A DNA stretch of 38,825 nucleotides. Source: JAXHUH01 sp034211175 (GTDB lineage Bacteria > Actinomycetota > Acidimicrobiia > Acidimicrobiales > CAIXPF01). This document shows, piece after piece, positions 30,934 through 38,217 of the stretch (its first letter is position 1; each line of letters starts with the position of its first letter). Below the pieces are notes generated by a model, which worked only from the letters and a program-made list of their open reading frames with translations, was not told the DNA's origin and searched no databases. The stretch is taken from NCBI GenBank assembly GCA_034211175.1, contig JAXHUH010000138.1, positions 1-38,825 on the forward strand, read 5' to 3'. The translations under genes were made by a program, and so were the position numbers.

Positions 30934-32112
30934 GTGACCGCTCGGACCGACCGCAGCCTGCGGGGCGCCGCCGCACTGGTCGGGGTGGCCGATGCGGTGT
31001 CACCGACCGGCGAGCTGGACCTGCACGGCCGGGCGCTCGAGGCCGCCATGGTCCGCGAGGCGCTGACCGATGCCGGGCTGACCCTGGCCGACGTCGACGG
31101 CGTCTGCCACCACGCGTCGTCGATGGGCTTCGCCGAGTACCTCGGCATCCACCCGACGTTCACCGAGGCGACCAACACCGGTGGCTCGAGCTTCGAGGTC
31201 CACGTCGAGCACGCCGCCGCGGCCATCGCCGCGGGGCTGTGCGACGTCGTCGTCGGGGTCTACGCGGCCACGCCCCGCAGCGACCGCAAGCGTCGGGGCG
31301 GGGGCGGCCGTCGGGGTGGTCGGCCCGGTATGGAGGTGATGGCCGAGTGGGAGATGCCCTACGGCCTGCGCATGCCGATGGGGCCCTACGCCCTGGCCGC
31401 GTCCCGGCACATGGCCGAGTTCGGCACGACGTCGGAGCAGCTCGCGCAGATCGCGGTGAGCACCCGGGCGTGGGCGTCGATGAACCCGAGGGCCCGCTAC
31501 CGCGACCCGCTGACCGTCGACGACGTCCTCGCGTCGCCGATGGAGTCGACGCCGCTGCACCGCCTCGACTGCTGCCTGGTCACCGACGGCGCCGGTGCGT
31601 TCGTCCTCACCAGCGCCGAGCGGGCCCGGACGCTGGCGAAGCCACCGGTGTACGTGCTCGGCGCCGGCACCTGCCACGACCACTCGATGATCTCGCAGAT
31701 GCCGGATCTCACCACCACGCCGGGGGCGGTGTCGGGCCCGGCGGCGTTCGCCATGGCCGGGATGAAGCCGAGCGACGTCGATGTCCTCATGGGCTACGAC
31801 AGCTTCACGATCACCGCCCTGCTCCACCTCGAGGACCTGGGCTTCTGCGCCAAGGGTGAGGGCGGCCCGTTCGCCGAGGACGGCAGGCTCGGGCCCGGTG
31901 GCACGCTGGCGATGAACACCAACGGTGGCGGGCTCTCCTACACCCACCCCGGGATGTACGGCATGTTCCTGATCGTCGAGGCGGTGCGCCAGCTGCGGGG
32001 CGAGTGCGGCGAACGCCAGGTCGCGGGCGCCGACGTCGCCGTCGCCCACGGCTCGGGGATGGTCCTGTCGTGCATGTCGACCCTGGTGCTCGGGACGGAG
32101 GGGACCCTGTGA
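30934..32112 (+). CDS. Thiolase-like protein lacking the nucleophilic Cys (Ltp2/SCP-x type)
   Basis: A thiolase-fold protein of 392 residues from GTG 30934. The segment that carries the acyl-accepting Cys in true thiolases reads EATNTGGSSFEVHVEHAAAA here (TGGSS at 82-86), so the nucleophile is missing. The C-terminal GHPxGATG-type motif is represented by SYTHPGMYGM with His338. This matches SCP-x/Ltp2-like members, some of which act as retro-aldolases with a DUF35 partner. A DUF35 gene overlaps the stop by four bases, and an acyl-CoA dehydrogenase follows, a set known from side-chain degradation of steroids and other branched acyl-CoAs. A Gly/Arg-rich insertion (115-131) is unusual. The substrate is not known. 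Confidence 0.82.
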   Translation: MTARTDRSLRGAAALVGVADAVSPTGELDLHGRALEAAMVREALTDAGLTLADVDGVCHHASSMGFAEYLGIHPTFTEATNTGGSSFEVHVEHAAAAIAAGLCDVVVGVYAATPRSDRKRRGGGGRRGGRPGMEVMAEWEMPYGLRMPMGPYALAASRHMAEFGTTSEQLAQIAVSTRAWASMNPRARYRDPLTVDDVLASPMESTPLHRLDCCLVTDGAGAFVLTSAERARTLAKPPVYVLGAGTCHDHSMISQMPDLTTTPGAVSGPAAFAMAGMKPSDVDVLMGYDSFTITALLHLEDLGFCAKGEGGPFAEDGRLGPGGTLAMNTNGGGLSYTHPGMYGMFLIVEAVRQLRGECGERQVAGADVAVAHGSGMVLSCMSTLVLGTEGTL

Positions 32113-32561
32113 GCGAAGACGCCGTTCCATCGAGTCAAAGGGAGCAGCCGAGCCGGATGGAGCCGCCGGTGTCCGAGGTGTCGGGCCCGTTCTGGGACGC
32201 CACCCGCGACGGCCACCTGATGGTGCAGTGGTGCCTCGACTGCGATGCCGCGGTCTTCTTCCCCCGGGAGGTGTGTCCGGGCTGTCTCGGCGAGCGCCTC
32301 GAGTGGCGTCGGTCGTCGGGCACCGGCCGGGTCCACGCCGTCACCGTCGAGCACCGGCCCCAGAACCCGCTCATGGCCGACCGGGCGCCGTACGCCGTCG
32401 CGTTGGTCGACGTCGACGACGGTTGGCGGCTGCTGTCGAACGTCGTCGGCTGTGACCCGCTCGACGTCACCGTCGGCATGGCGGTCGAGGTCACGTGGGA
32501 GCCGCTGTCCGACGGCCGCCGCCTGCCGCAGTTCACCCCCATCGACGAGCCCGGCGCCTGA
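32109..32561 (+). CDS. DUF35 OB-fold / zinc-ribbon protein, partner of the thiolase-like enzyme
   Basis: A 150-residue protein with a zinc ribbon Cys42-x2-Cys45...Cys56-x2-Cys59 (WCLDCDAAVFFPREVCPGC). It is followed by an OB fold (GTGRVHAVTVEHR...PYAVALVDVDDGWRLLSNVVG). DUF35 proteins form complexes with SCP-x-type thiolases and Ltp2 aldolases and help to bind the acyl-CoA. Start GTG 32109 overlaps the thiolase stop; ATG 32157 is another possible start and would remove an unconserved 16-residue leader. The frame is open upstream only as a shadow. It is part of an operon with the flanking genes. Confidence 0.87.
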   Translation: MSEDAVPSSQREQPSRMEPPVSEVSGPFWDATRDGHLMVQWCLDCDAAVFFPREVCPGCLGERLEWRRSSGTGRVHAVTVEHRPQNPLMADRAPYAVALVDVDDGWRLLSNVVGCDPLDVTVGMAVEVTWEPLSDGRRLPQFTPIDEPGA

Positions 32562-32607
32562 GCCGACGCTCGTCGCCACGGGCAACCAGCCACGAAGGAG
32601 CCATCGG

Positions 32608-33972
32608 ATGACCACGACCGACGCAGCGGCGCCGACGACGAGGACGACGTCGGACCCGATCGACGAGCTGCGCGACTGGCTCCGGGACAACTGGGACCCC
32701 GACCTCAGCGTGGCGCAGTGGTGGGAGCTCCTCGGTGTTGCGGGCTGGTCGAACCCGATCCTGCCCGTCGGCGTCTACGGCCGCGGCCTCAGCCGGGGCG
32801 ACGTCGTCCGAGCCGGTCGCGCCATCGCCGAGCACGGCGCCCTCGGGCCGCCCGCCGGCCTCGGGCTGAACCTGGCTGCGCCGACCATCGCCACCCACGG
32901 CACACCCGCCCAGATCGAGCGCTACGTGCGCGACATCGTCACCGGGCAGAAGGCGTGGTGCCAGCTGTTCAGCGAGCCCGGCGCCGGCTCCGATCTCGCT
33001 GGCCTGGCGACGAGGGCGGAGCGAGACGGCGACGTCTGGATGGTCAACGGCCAGAAGGTGTGGACCTCGGGCGGCCACCTGGCCGGCCTCGGCATGTTGA
33101 TCGCCCGCACCAACCCGACCGCGCCGAAGCACCAGGGGATCACCTGGTTCGCGTGCGACATGCACCAGCCCGGGGTGGAGGTGCGGCCGCTCAAGGAGAT
33201 GACCGGCGCCACCATGTTCAGCGAGGTCTTCCTCACCGACGCGGTGGTCGGCGACGATGCCCGCATCGGCGACGCCCACGACGGCTGGTCGGTCGCGAAC
33301 ACCACCCTGGCGTTCGAGCGCTCGGGCATGGGTGCGGGCGGCGACCGCGGTCGCCTTGGCGCCCGCCCCGGCACGGTCGCCGGTGACCTCGACAAGCGGG
33401 CGGGCGACTTCGTCCGGCCACGGCGCAAGCCTGCGACGTCCGGGACTCCGGGCGGTCAGGCGGCGGGTGGGGCGGCGACGCCGTCCGGCGAACGTCGGTC
33501 GCCGGCGGCCGGCCTCGTCTCGCTCGCCCGGGAGCTGGGCCGGCTCGACGATCCCACGGTGCGGGACGACCTGGTGCGGTCGCACATCCTGAGCGAGGTG
33601 CAGCGGTACAACACCGAGCGCCACAAGGCCGTGCGGGCCGCGGGCGGTGACATCCCCGGGCTCGCCAACTTCTCGAAGCTGCTGATGGCGGACATCCTCC
33701 GCCACAACCGCGACCTCAGCGCCCGCATCCTCGGGGCGAGGGCCACGCTCCACGCCTACCCGGGCGAGGATGCCTCGTCGTTGGCGGACGCCCCCGGGGG
33801 CCGCGCGGCCGCTGCGTGGACCACCCAGATCCTCGGCGCCCAGGCCCTGCCCATCTACGGCGGCACCGACCAGATCCAGCGCAACATCGTCGCCGAACGC
33901 GCCCTCGGCCTCCCCAAGGAGCCCGGCGACCTCGCCCGAGTCCCGTTCAACGAGCTCCCCAAGAACGGCTGA
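32608..33972 (+). CDS. Acyl-CoA dehydrogenase family protein with low-complexity insertion
   Basis: FAD-dependent dehydrogenase, 454 residues, longer than the usual 380. ATG 32608 has AAGGAG 8 bases upstream. The middle domain contains QLFSEPGAGSDLAGLATRAERDGDVWMVNGQKVWTSG. The C-terminal domain ends IYGGTDQIQRNIVAERALGLPKEP, again with Gly where medium-chain enzymes have the catalytic Glu. Between the middle and C-terminal domains, an Arg/Gly/Ala/Pro-rich segment of about 60 residues (from GAGGDRGRLGARPG) accounts for the extra length. It forms an operon with the thiolase-like and DUF35 genes, so it likely desaturates the same acyl-CoA series. The substrate is unknown. Confidence 0.88.
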   Translation: MTTTDAAAPTTRTTSDPIDELRDWLRDNWDPDLSVAQWWELLGVAGWSNPILPVGVYGRGLSRGDVVRAGRAIAEHGALGPPAGLGLNLAAPTIATHGTPAQIERYVRDIVTGQKAWCQLFSEPGAGSDLAGLATRAERDGDVWMVNGQKVWTSGGHLAGLGMLIARTNPTAPKHQGITWFACDMHQPGVEVRPLKEMTGATMFSEVFLTDAVVGDDARIGDAHDGWSVANTTLAFERSGMGAGGDRGRLGARPGTVAGDLDKRAGDFVRPRRKPATSGTPGGQAAGGAATPSGERRSPAAGLVSLARELGRLDDPTVRDDLVRSHILSEVQRYNTERHKAVRAAGGDIPGLANFSKLLMADILRHNRDLSARILGARATLHAYPGEDASSLADAPGGRAAAAWTTQILGAQALPIYGGTDQIQRNIVAERALGLPKEPGDLARVPFNELPKNG

Positions 33973-33978
33973 GCACCA

Positions 33979-33998
33979 CGGCGACCCCGCCGTCGCCG
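33979..33998 (+). terminator. Hairpin after the acyl-CoA dehydrogenase gene
   Basis: CGGCGAC-N6-GTCGCCG, 7-bp stem, begins 6 bases after the stop. The following stretch to 34140 holds only a tandem GTGCGGCGGC repeat at 34087-34106 and no gene. Confidence 0.45.
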
Positions 33999-34153
33999 AG
34001 CATGTTCGCGCCAGATGCGAGACCCGTAGCGTTGTCGACCGACGCGCCCGTGCCGTGGCGTCGGTGACGGCGCGCCGTCCAGCGCCGTGCGGCGGCGTGC
34101 GGCGGCGTCGAGCGAGCAGCGTGGTCCCAGGCTGGCCGGGTATGGTGATCGGT

Positions 34154-34414
34154 ATGGCGACTCGCAAGGTGACGGTGACGTTGGACGAGGCGCAGGTCGA
34201 GCGGCTGAAGGCGCTCGTCGAGGCCGGGCGGGCCACGAGCGTGTCCGGATTCGTGCAGCACGCCGTCGGTGTCGCGCTCGACGACGTCGCCGGGTGGGGC
34301 GCAGTCCTTGCGGAGGCGTTGCGCGAGACCGGCGGACCGCTCACCGACGACGAGCGTGCCTGGGCGGACGGACTGCTGGCGTCGACGGAACGCCGGCCGC
34401 ACTCTGCGGCGTGA
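34154..34414 (+). CDS. Ribbon-helix-helix antitoxin (VapB/CopG-like)
   Basis: An 86-residue protein starting MATRKVTVTLDEAQVERLKALVEAGRATSVSGFVQHAVGVAL. A beta strand then two helices match the ribbon-helix-helix DNA-binding fold; the acidic second half probably wraps the toxin. ATG 34154 follows TATGGT (34141-34146) by seven bases, so the transcript may be leaderless from that -10 element; ATG 34142 in the same frame overlaps the -10. The toxin gene overlaps the stop by four bases (GTGA). Such pairs usually repress their own promoter. Confidence 0.82.
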   Translation: MATRKVTVTLDEAQVERLKALVEAGRATSVSGFVQHAVGVALDDVAGWGAVLAEALRETGGPLTDDERAWADGLLASTERRPHSAA

Positions 34415-34791
34415 GCGGGGGCCTGACGCTCGACGCGGGCGCGCTCATCGCCGTCGATCGCAACGACCGCCGCATGATCGTCCTGCTCGCACGCGCCGCG
34501 GAGGCAGGCGTTCGCCTCACGGTTCCGGCCGGAGCGCTCGCCCAGGCCATCCGCCGGCCGGACCGCCAGGTTCGCCTTGCGCGGCTCGTTCGCCAGCCGA
34601 CGACGGACGTCGTGGCGATCGACCGGGTCGACGCCACCAACATCGGGAGGCGGCTCGCGACGAGCGGCACCTCCGATGTCGTCGATGCTCACGTCGTGAT
34701 CTGCGCCCGGCGCGCCGGCCAGCGCGTCGTGACCTCCGACCCCGACGACCTCCGCCGGCTCGATCCGACGCTCGAGCAGATCACGATCTGA
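34411..34791 (+). CDS. PIN-domain toxin (VapC-like ribonuclease)
   Basis: A 126-residue protein from GTG 34411. PIN-domain acidic residues are Asp8 in LTLDAGALIAVDRND, the Asp pair in GTSDVVDAHVV, and the late Asp in VVTSDPDDLRRLD. These build the metal site for RNA cleavage. The segment VPAGALAQAIRRPDRQVRLARL matches a known PIN subgroup in which the usual Glu of helix 3 is replaced by Gln. Together with the overlapping antitoxin gene it forms a type II toxin-antitoxin module. The RNA target is unknown. Confidence 0.82.
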   Translation: MSGGLTLDAGALIAVDRNDRRMIVLLARAAEAGVRLTVPAGALAQAIRRPDRQVRLARLVRQPTTDVVAIDRVDATNIGRRLATSGTSDVVDAHVVICARRAGQRVVTSDPDDLRRLDPTLEQITI

Positions 34792-34809
34792 TCGATCGCC
34801 ACGCCCGGG

Positions 34810-34834
34810 ACGCTGGCCGGGCTGCCGGACAGGT
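34810..34834 (+). promoter_or_regulatory. Bipartite box ACGCTGG-N8-CCGGACAGGT upstream of second sigma operon
   Basis: ACGCTGG (34810-34816) and CCGGACAGGT (34825-34834) repeat the box found before the first sigma operon at 27514-27538, with the same 8-base spacing. The box here lies 21 bases before the start codon instead of 39. Confidence 0.6.
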
Positions 34835-34855
34835 ACCGGGCATGGAGAGGCACGG

Positions 34856-35452
34856 ATGATGACGCCGGGACCCGCGGCGTCGGGCGGCGACGCCGTTGAC
34901 GCGGCCGAGGTCCGGTTCCGGCGGTTGTACGACGCGCACCTGCGGGCCGTGCTCGGCTACGCGGTGCGGCGGGCGGCGAACCCGGATGACGCTGCCGACG
35001 TCGCGGCCGAGACGATGCTCGTCGCGTGGCGCCGCATCGATGACGTCCCCGCCGACGGTGGCGAACGGCCGTGGTTGTTCGGTGTGGCCCGTCGCCTGCT
35101 GGCCAACCAGCGGCGGGGCGTGCGGCGCCGGTCGGACCTCGCCGAGCGGCTTAGGCTGCACGTCCGGCGGGCATTCGACGCCGCCGTCGACGAGCGGATC
35201 ACGTCGTCGGCGAGCGTCGTGGCGGCGCTGGAGGCACTCGGTGAGGACGAGCGCGAGCTGGTGCTCCTGACCGTCTGGGAAGGGCTGACCCCGGCCGAGG
35301 CCGCGGCGGTGCTCGACGTTCCACCGAGCACGGCGCGCAGTCGACTCCAGCGCGCCCGGTCGAAGCTGCGCGCCGTCCTGACCAGTGCAGAAGGAGCGGA
35401 GGTGGCGTCCTCCGGGCACGCCGCCGTCGAGGTGCGAGGAGACCACCGATGA
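34856..35452 (+). CDS. ECF-type RNA polymerase sigma factor (copy 2)
   Basis: A 198-residue sigma factor closely related to the one at 27578. Region 2 (about 19-95) includes DDAADVAAETMLVAWRRIDDVP and WLFGVARRLLANQRRGVRRRSDLAERL. Region 4 (about 122-175) includes ALEALGEDERELVLLTVWEGL and PAEAAAVLDVPPSTARSRLQRARSKL. Several blocks are nearly identical to copy 1. ATGATG at 34856 has GGAGAGG upstream; either ATG may be used. The stop overlaps the partner gene by four bases. Self-regulation from the shared box at 34810 is inferred. A toxin-antitoxin pair lies immediately upstream. Confidence 0.92.
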   Translation: MMTPGPAASGGDAVDAAEVRFRRLYDAHLRAVLGYAVRRAANPDDAADVAAETMLVAWRRIDDVPADGGERPWLFGVARRLLANQRRGVRRRSDLAERLRLHVRRAFDAAVDERITSSASVVAALEALGEDERELVLLTVWEGLTPAEAAAVLDVPPSTARSRLQRARSKLRAVLTSAEGAEVASSGHAAVEVRGDHR

Positions 35453-36177
35453 ACGACACCGAGCTCGACGACATCGTCCGGGCGGCGAGCCCGATGAGTG
35501 ACGAGGAGCTGGAGGCGCTCGACCTCGGTCCCGCTGAGCGTGACCTCTTCGCCGACATCCTGGCCGCTGGGTCCCGGCCGGACCGTCGTTGGCGGAAGCC
35601 GATCGTCGCCGGTGGCGCGGCGGCCGGCGCGTTGCTCCTCGGCGCCACGACGGTGGCGGCGCTCACCGGCGGTGGGCTCCCCGACTGGGTGCAGGACTGG
35701 TTGGGATCGACGGACGTCGTCGGCGAGTGCGCCATCGACGTGACCCGCGAGGACGGGGTCGTCGTGGCGTCGGACACCGCGGAGGACGGCAGCAGGGCCG
35801 ACCTCTGGATGATCGACAACAAGGACGGCTTCGCGCTCGTGCTCGTCGAGCACGAGCTCTTCGAGGGCCAGCTGGTCGAGCGGGCGGCGTCGACGGGCCA
35901 CTGCGCAGCGAAGCGCACGCGTCAACCGTTCCGGCCACCGGAGCCGGTCTGGTACGGGCTGAGCTCGGGCTACCAGGCCGATGGCTCAGGTGTGTCCGTG
36001 GCCACGGTCGACGGCCGCCTACCGGACGACGTCACCCACGCGCTGGTCACCTTCAACACGGGGGCGACGATGATCGTCGAGGGCGGCGAGGAGGGCTACT
36101 TCGTCGGCCGGACGGTCCTGCCCCGCACCGAACAGCTCCACGTGGAGACCATCGAGGTGCTCCCCGGCGGTGGGTGA
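35449..36177 (+). CDS. Membrane-anchored partner of sigma copy 2 (putative anti-sigma factor)
   Basis: A 242-residue protein with the same plan as the one at 28183. An acidic cytosolic segment (about 1-50, MNDTELDDIVRAASPMSDEELEALDLG) is followed by one helix (PIVAGGAAAGALLLGATTVAAL) and an extracytoplasmic domain. Shared blocks are VVVASDTAEDGSRADLWMIDNKDGF and EEGYFVGRTVLP...VETIEVLPGG. Cys residues in GECAIDV and GHCAAKR match those of the paralogue. No classical zinc anti-sigma motif is present. It is coupled to the sigma gene by ATGA. Its stop codon directly abuts the stop of the convergent oxidoreductase gene (shared TGATCA). Confidence 0.75.
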   Translation: MNDTELDDIVRAASPMSDEELEALDLGPAERDLFADILAAGSRPDRRWRKPIVAGGAAAGALLLGATTVAALTGGGLPDWVQDWLGSTDVVGECAIDVTREDGVVVASDTAEDGSRADLWMIDNKDGFALVLVEHELFEGQLVERAASTGHCAAKRTRQPFRPPEPVWYGLSSGYQADGSGVSVATVDGRLPDDVTHALVTFNTGATMIVEGGEEGYFVGRTVLPRTEQLHVETIEVLPGGG

Positions 36178-37140
36178 TCAGGTGCCGGCGAGCTTCGAGA
36201 CGATGGGGGCGAGGGCGTCGGCGTTGCCGTCGAAGATGGTGTGGTAGCTGATGCCGAAGCGCTCGCGGCGTTCGTGGAGGACGGCGGTGATCTCGGCCTC
36301 GGTGCCACACAGCAGGAACGGCGACGCCAGGAGATCGGGGTCGAGCGGGCCGTCGCCGACCAGCTCGCCGAAGCGGCCCTTGATCGACGCCTCCGGGTCG
36401 TCGGTGACGTCGGCCCACTGGACGAGGGCGTTCAGCTCCAGGTCGGCGAACCGATCGCCGGCGGCATCGCGGACGACCGAGACCCGATCGTCGAGGCCAT
36501 CGGGCCCGAAGTGGGTCAGCTCGACCTTCCCGCCCCGCTCACGGTGGCGGAACCCGGCGAAGCCGACGATGTCGGCCTCGGCCGCCGCCGTCGTCAGCAC
36601 CTTGGTCCCGTTGCCACCGACGAGGAGGGGGACCGTCGCCTGGACCGGGTCGGGGAACGAGCGATGGCCGGCGAGCGTGTAGTGCTCGCCCTCGAAGGTG
36701 ACCTCCTCGCCGGCCAGCAGCCGGCGGATCACGTGGACCGACTCGGCGAGGCGGGACACGCGGACGGCGCCGCGATCGAACGGCAGGCCGGCCTCGTCGT
36801 ACTCGAAGCCCATGTGCCCGGCGCCGATGCCCAGCTCGAGGCGCCCGCCGCTCATCCAGTCGATCGTCGCCGCCTCGCGGGCGACGATCACGGGATGGCG
36901 GAAGTCGTTGTTCAGCACCAGCGTGCCGACCCGGAGCCGCTCGGTCGCCGCGGCGATCGTCGCCATCGTCGCGAACGGCGCCGGCATCGGGACCAGGTGG
37001 TCCGCGATCGTCATCACCGAGAACCCGGCGTCCTCCGCCCAGCGCGCCCGGGCCCGGAGCGCGTCGGCGCTCTCGAACGTGTGGGTGTGGAGGCCGAAGC
37101 GGAACGGGCGGGGCTCCGGCGAACGATCAGACGCAACCAT
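36178..37140 (-). CDS. Luciferase-like (LLM class) F420-dependent oxidoreductase
   Basis: A TIM-barrel oxidoreductase of 320 residues, probably F420-dependent. It begins PFRFGLHTHTFESADALRARARWAEDAGFSVMTIADHL. Other family signatures are RLRVGTLVLNNDFRHPVIVAREAATIDWMSGGRLELGIGAG and VPLLVGGNGTKVLTTAAAEADIVGF. The choice of F420 over FMN follows the actinobacterial context and cannot be proven from sequence alone. The substrate is unknown. ATG 37140 is preceded on the minus strand by TAACGT at -10 distance, so the message may be leaderless. Confidence 0.88.
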   Translation of the reverse strand: MVASDRSPEPRPFRFGLHTHTFESADALRARARWAEDAGFSVMTIADHLVPMPAPFATMATIAAATERLRVGTLVLNNDFRHPVIVAREAATIDWMSGGRLELGIGAGHMGFEYDEAGLPFDRGAVRVSRLAESVHVIRRLLAGEEVTFEGEHYTLAGHRSFPDPVQATVPLLVGGNGTKVLTTAAAEADIVGFAGFRHRERGGKVELTHFGPDGLDDRVSVVRDAAGDRFADLELNALVQWADVTDDPEASIKGRFGELVGDGPLDPDLLASPFLLCGTEAEITAVLHERRERFGISYHTIFDGNADALAPIVSKLAGT

Positions 37141-37154
37141 GAAGTTGCACGTTA
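37133..37154 (-). promoter_or_regulatory. Start-spanning inverted repeat and -10 element of the oxidoreductase gene
   Basis: GCAAC-CATGAA-GTTGC (37133-37148) is a 5-6-5 inverted repeat centred on the start codon. Directly upstream on the minus strand is TAACGT (37149-37154), a fair -10 element 8 bases before the ATG. This suggests a leaderless mRNA with a possible repressor site or start-codon hairpin. Confidence 0.4.
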
Positions 37155-37173
37155 GCGGTGCTGTGCCTGTTCG

Positions 37174-37518
37174 TCACGACCCGAGGCCGGAGTCGGCACC
37201 GAACGGCGCCTCGCCCTGCTCGCCCCACGCCCGCAGGTGCTCCCACGGGTAGATGCCGGTGCCGTGACCGTCCTGCCACTCGAGCCGGATCCCCCAGCCG
37301 CCGGTCAGCTCGGCGTCGGTGATGCGCAGCTCGTCGATGTGGGCCGGGTCCCACGGGAGCTGGCCCTGGTCCCGGCGGCCCCGGCAGTGGGCGCACGGGC
37401 AGTGCTGGCGCAGCTCGGCCAGGCCGTAGGTGAAGGTCCGGCCGTCGCCGAACTCGATGGCGACGTGCTCGTCGCGCTTCACGGTGATGTCGGCGGGCCG
37501 GACTGCGTCGTCGCTCAC
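37174..37518 (-). CDS. DUF971 domain protein
   Basis: A 114-residue protein from GTG 37518. The core matches the gamma-butyrobetaine hydroxylase N-terminal-like domain (DUF971): AVRPADITVKRDEHVAIEFGDGRTFTYGLAELRQHCPCAHCRG, then ELTGGWGIRLEWQDGHGTGIYPWEHLRAW. The CPCAHC cluster and a nearby His may bind a metal. Stand-alone DUF971 proteins are common and often linked to iron-sulfur or molybdenum-cofactor genes, but no such neighbour is present. The frame is open well upstream without similarity, so the short start is preferred. Confidence 0.83.
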   Translation of the reverse strand: MSDDAVRPADITVKRDEHVAIEFGDGRTFTYGLAELRQHCPCAHCRGRRDQGQLPWDPAHIDELRITDAELTGGWGIRLEWQDGHGTGIYPWEHLRAWGEQGEAPFGADSGLGS

Positions 37519-37607
37519 ACCCCCACCCTGCCACCCCCACCCGAACTGGGGGACCTCCACGACCACCACACGGTCACCACACGACAGATCGGTCCCCCGG
37601 AACGGGG

Positions 37608-37638
37608 TTGGGTCGGGGTGGGAGGGGAACCGGTAGCG
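37608..37638 (+). promoter_or_regulatory. Possible promoter of the GNAT gene
   Basis: TTGGGT (37608-37613), a 19-base spacer and TAGCGT (37633-37638), nine bases before GTG 37648. The spacing would give a leaderless or nearly leaderless message. The G-rich run at 37620-37626 is too far upstream to be a ribosome-binding site. Confidence 0.4.
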
Positions 37639-37647
37639 TCCGGCGGC

Positions 37648-38217
37648 GTGCAGGAGCCCCATCGGACCGAGATCGTCGTCGCCGTCGCCTCTCCCGAGCA
37701 GCACGAGCGGCTGGGGGAGATCACCGTCGAGGCCTACCGCAGCGCCGGTCAGCTCGGCGGTTCGGAGGCCAGCTACGCAATCGAGCTCGCCGACGTCGCC
37801 GGGCGGGCGGCCCACGCCGACATCCTCGTCGCCACGGATGGCGACGGGCGGGTCGTCGGTGGCGCGACGTACGTACCGGGGCCGGGCACGCCGTCCTCGG
37901 AGTTCGCCGACGCCGACGCCGCCGGGATCCGGATGCTGGCCGTCGACCCCGCCGCCGGGCGTCGTGGCGTCGGCCGTGCGCTGACGATCGCCTGCGTGGA
38001 CCGGGCCCGGGCCGCCGGGCGGCGACGGGTCGTCCTCCACACCGTCGACGGGAACGCTCCGGCCCGGCGCATGTACGAGGCGCTCGGCTTCCAGCGCGAC
38101 CCGGGCGCCGACTGGGAGCCGGTGCCGGGGTTGGTGCTCGTCGGCTACCGCCTCGAGCTCCCGACCCCCGGCACCGTGCCCGATCAGCAGGCCTCGACGA
38201 ACGCGTCGAGGTCGTAG
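37648..38217 (+). CDS. GNAT family N-acetyltransferase
   Basis: A 189-residue acetyltransferase from GTG 37648. The acetyl-CoA-binding core reads IRMLAVDPAAGRRGVGRALTIACVDRARAAGRRRVVLHT. It is followed by the C-terminal GNAT motif APARRMYEALGFQRDPGADWEPVPG. The substrate is unknown. The last 34 bases overlap the tail of the convergent GH114 gene; the extra residues after YRLEL are unlike the family and probably unimportant. The gene is divergent from the DUF971 gene. Confidence 0.85.
   Translation: MQEPHRTEIVVAVASPEQHERLGEITVEAYRSAGQLGGSEASYAIELADVAGRAAHADILVATDGDGRVVGGATYVPGPGTPSSEFADADAAGIRMLAVDPAAGRRGVGRALTIACVDRARAAGRRRVVLHTVDGNAPARRMYEALGFQRDPGADWEPVPGLVLVGYRLELPTPGTVPDQQASTNASRS

Noticed and set aside
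34087..34106. Tandem GTGCGGCGGC repeat as a CRISPR or satellite seed
   Set aside because: There are only two 10-base units without spacers, consistent with chance in very GC-rich DNA.
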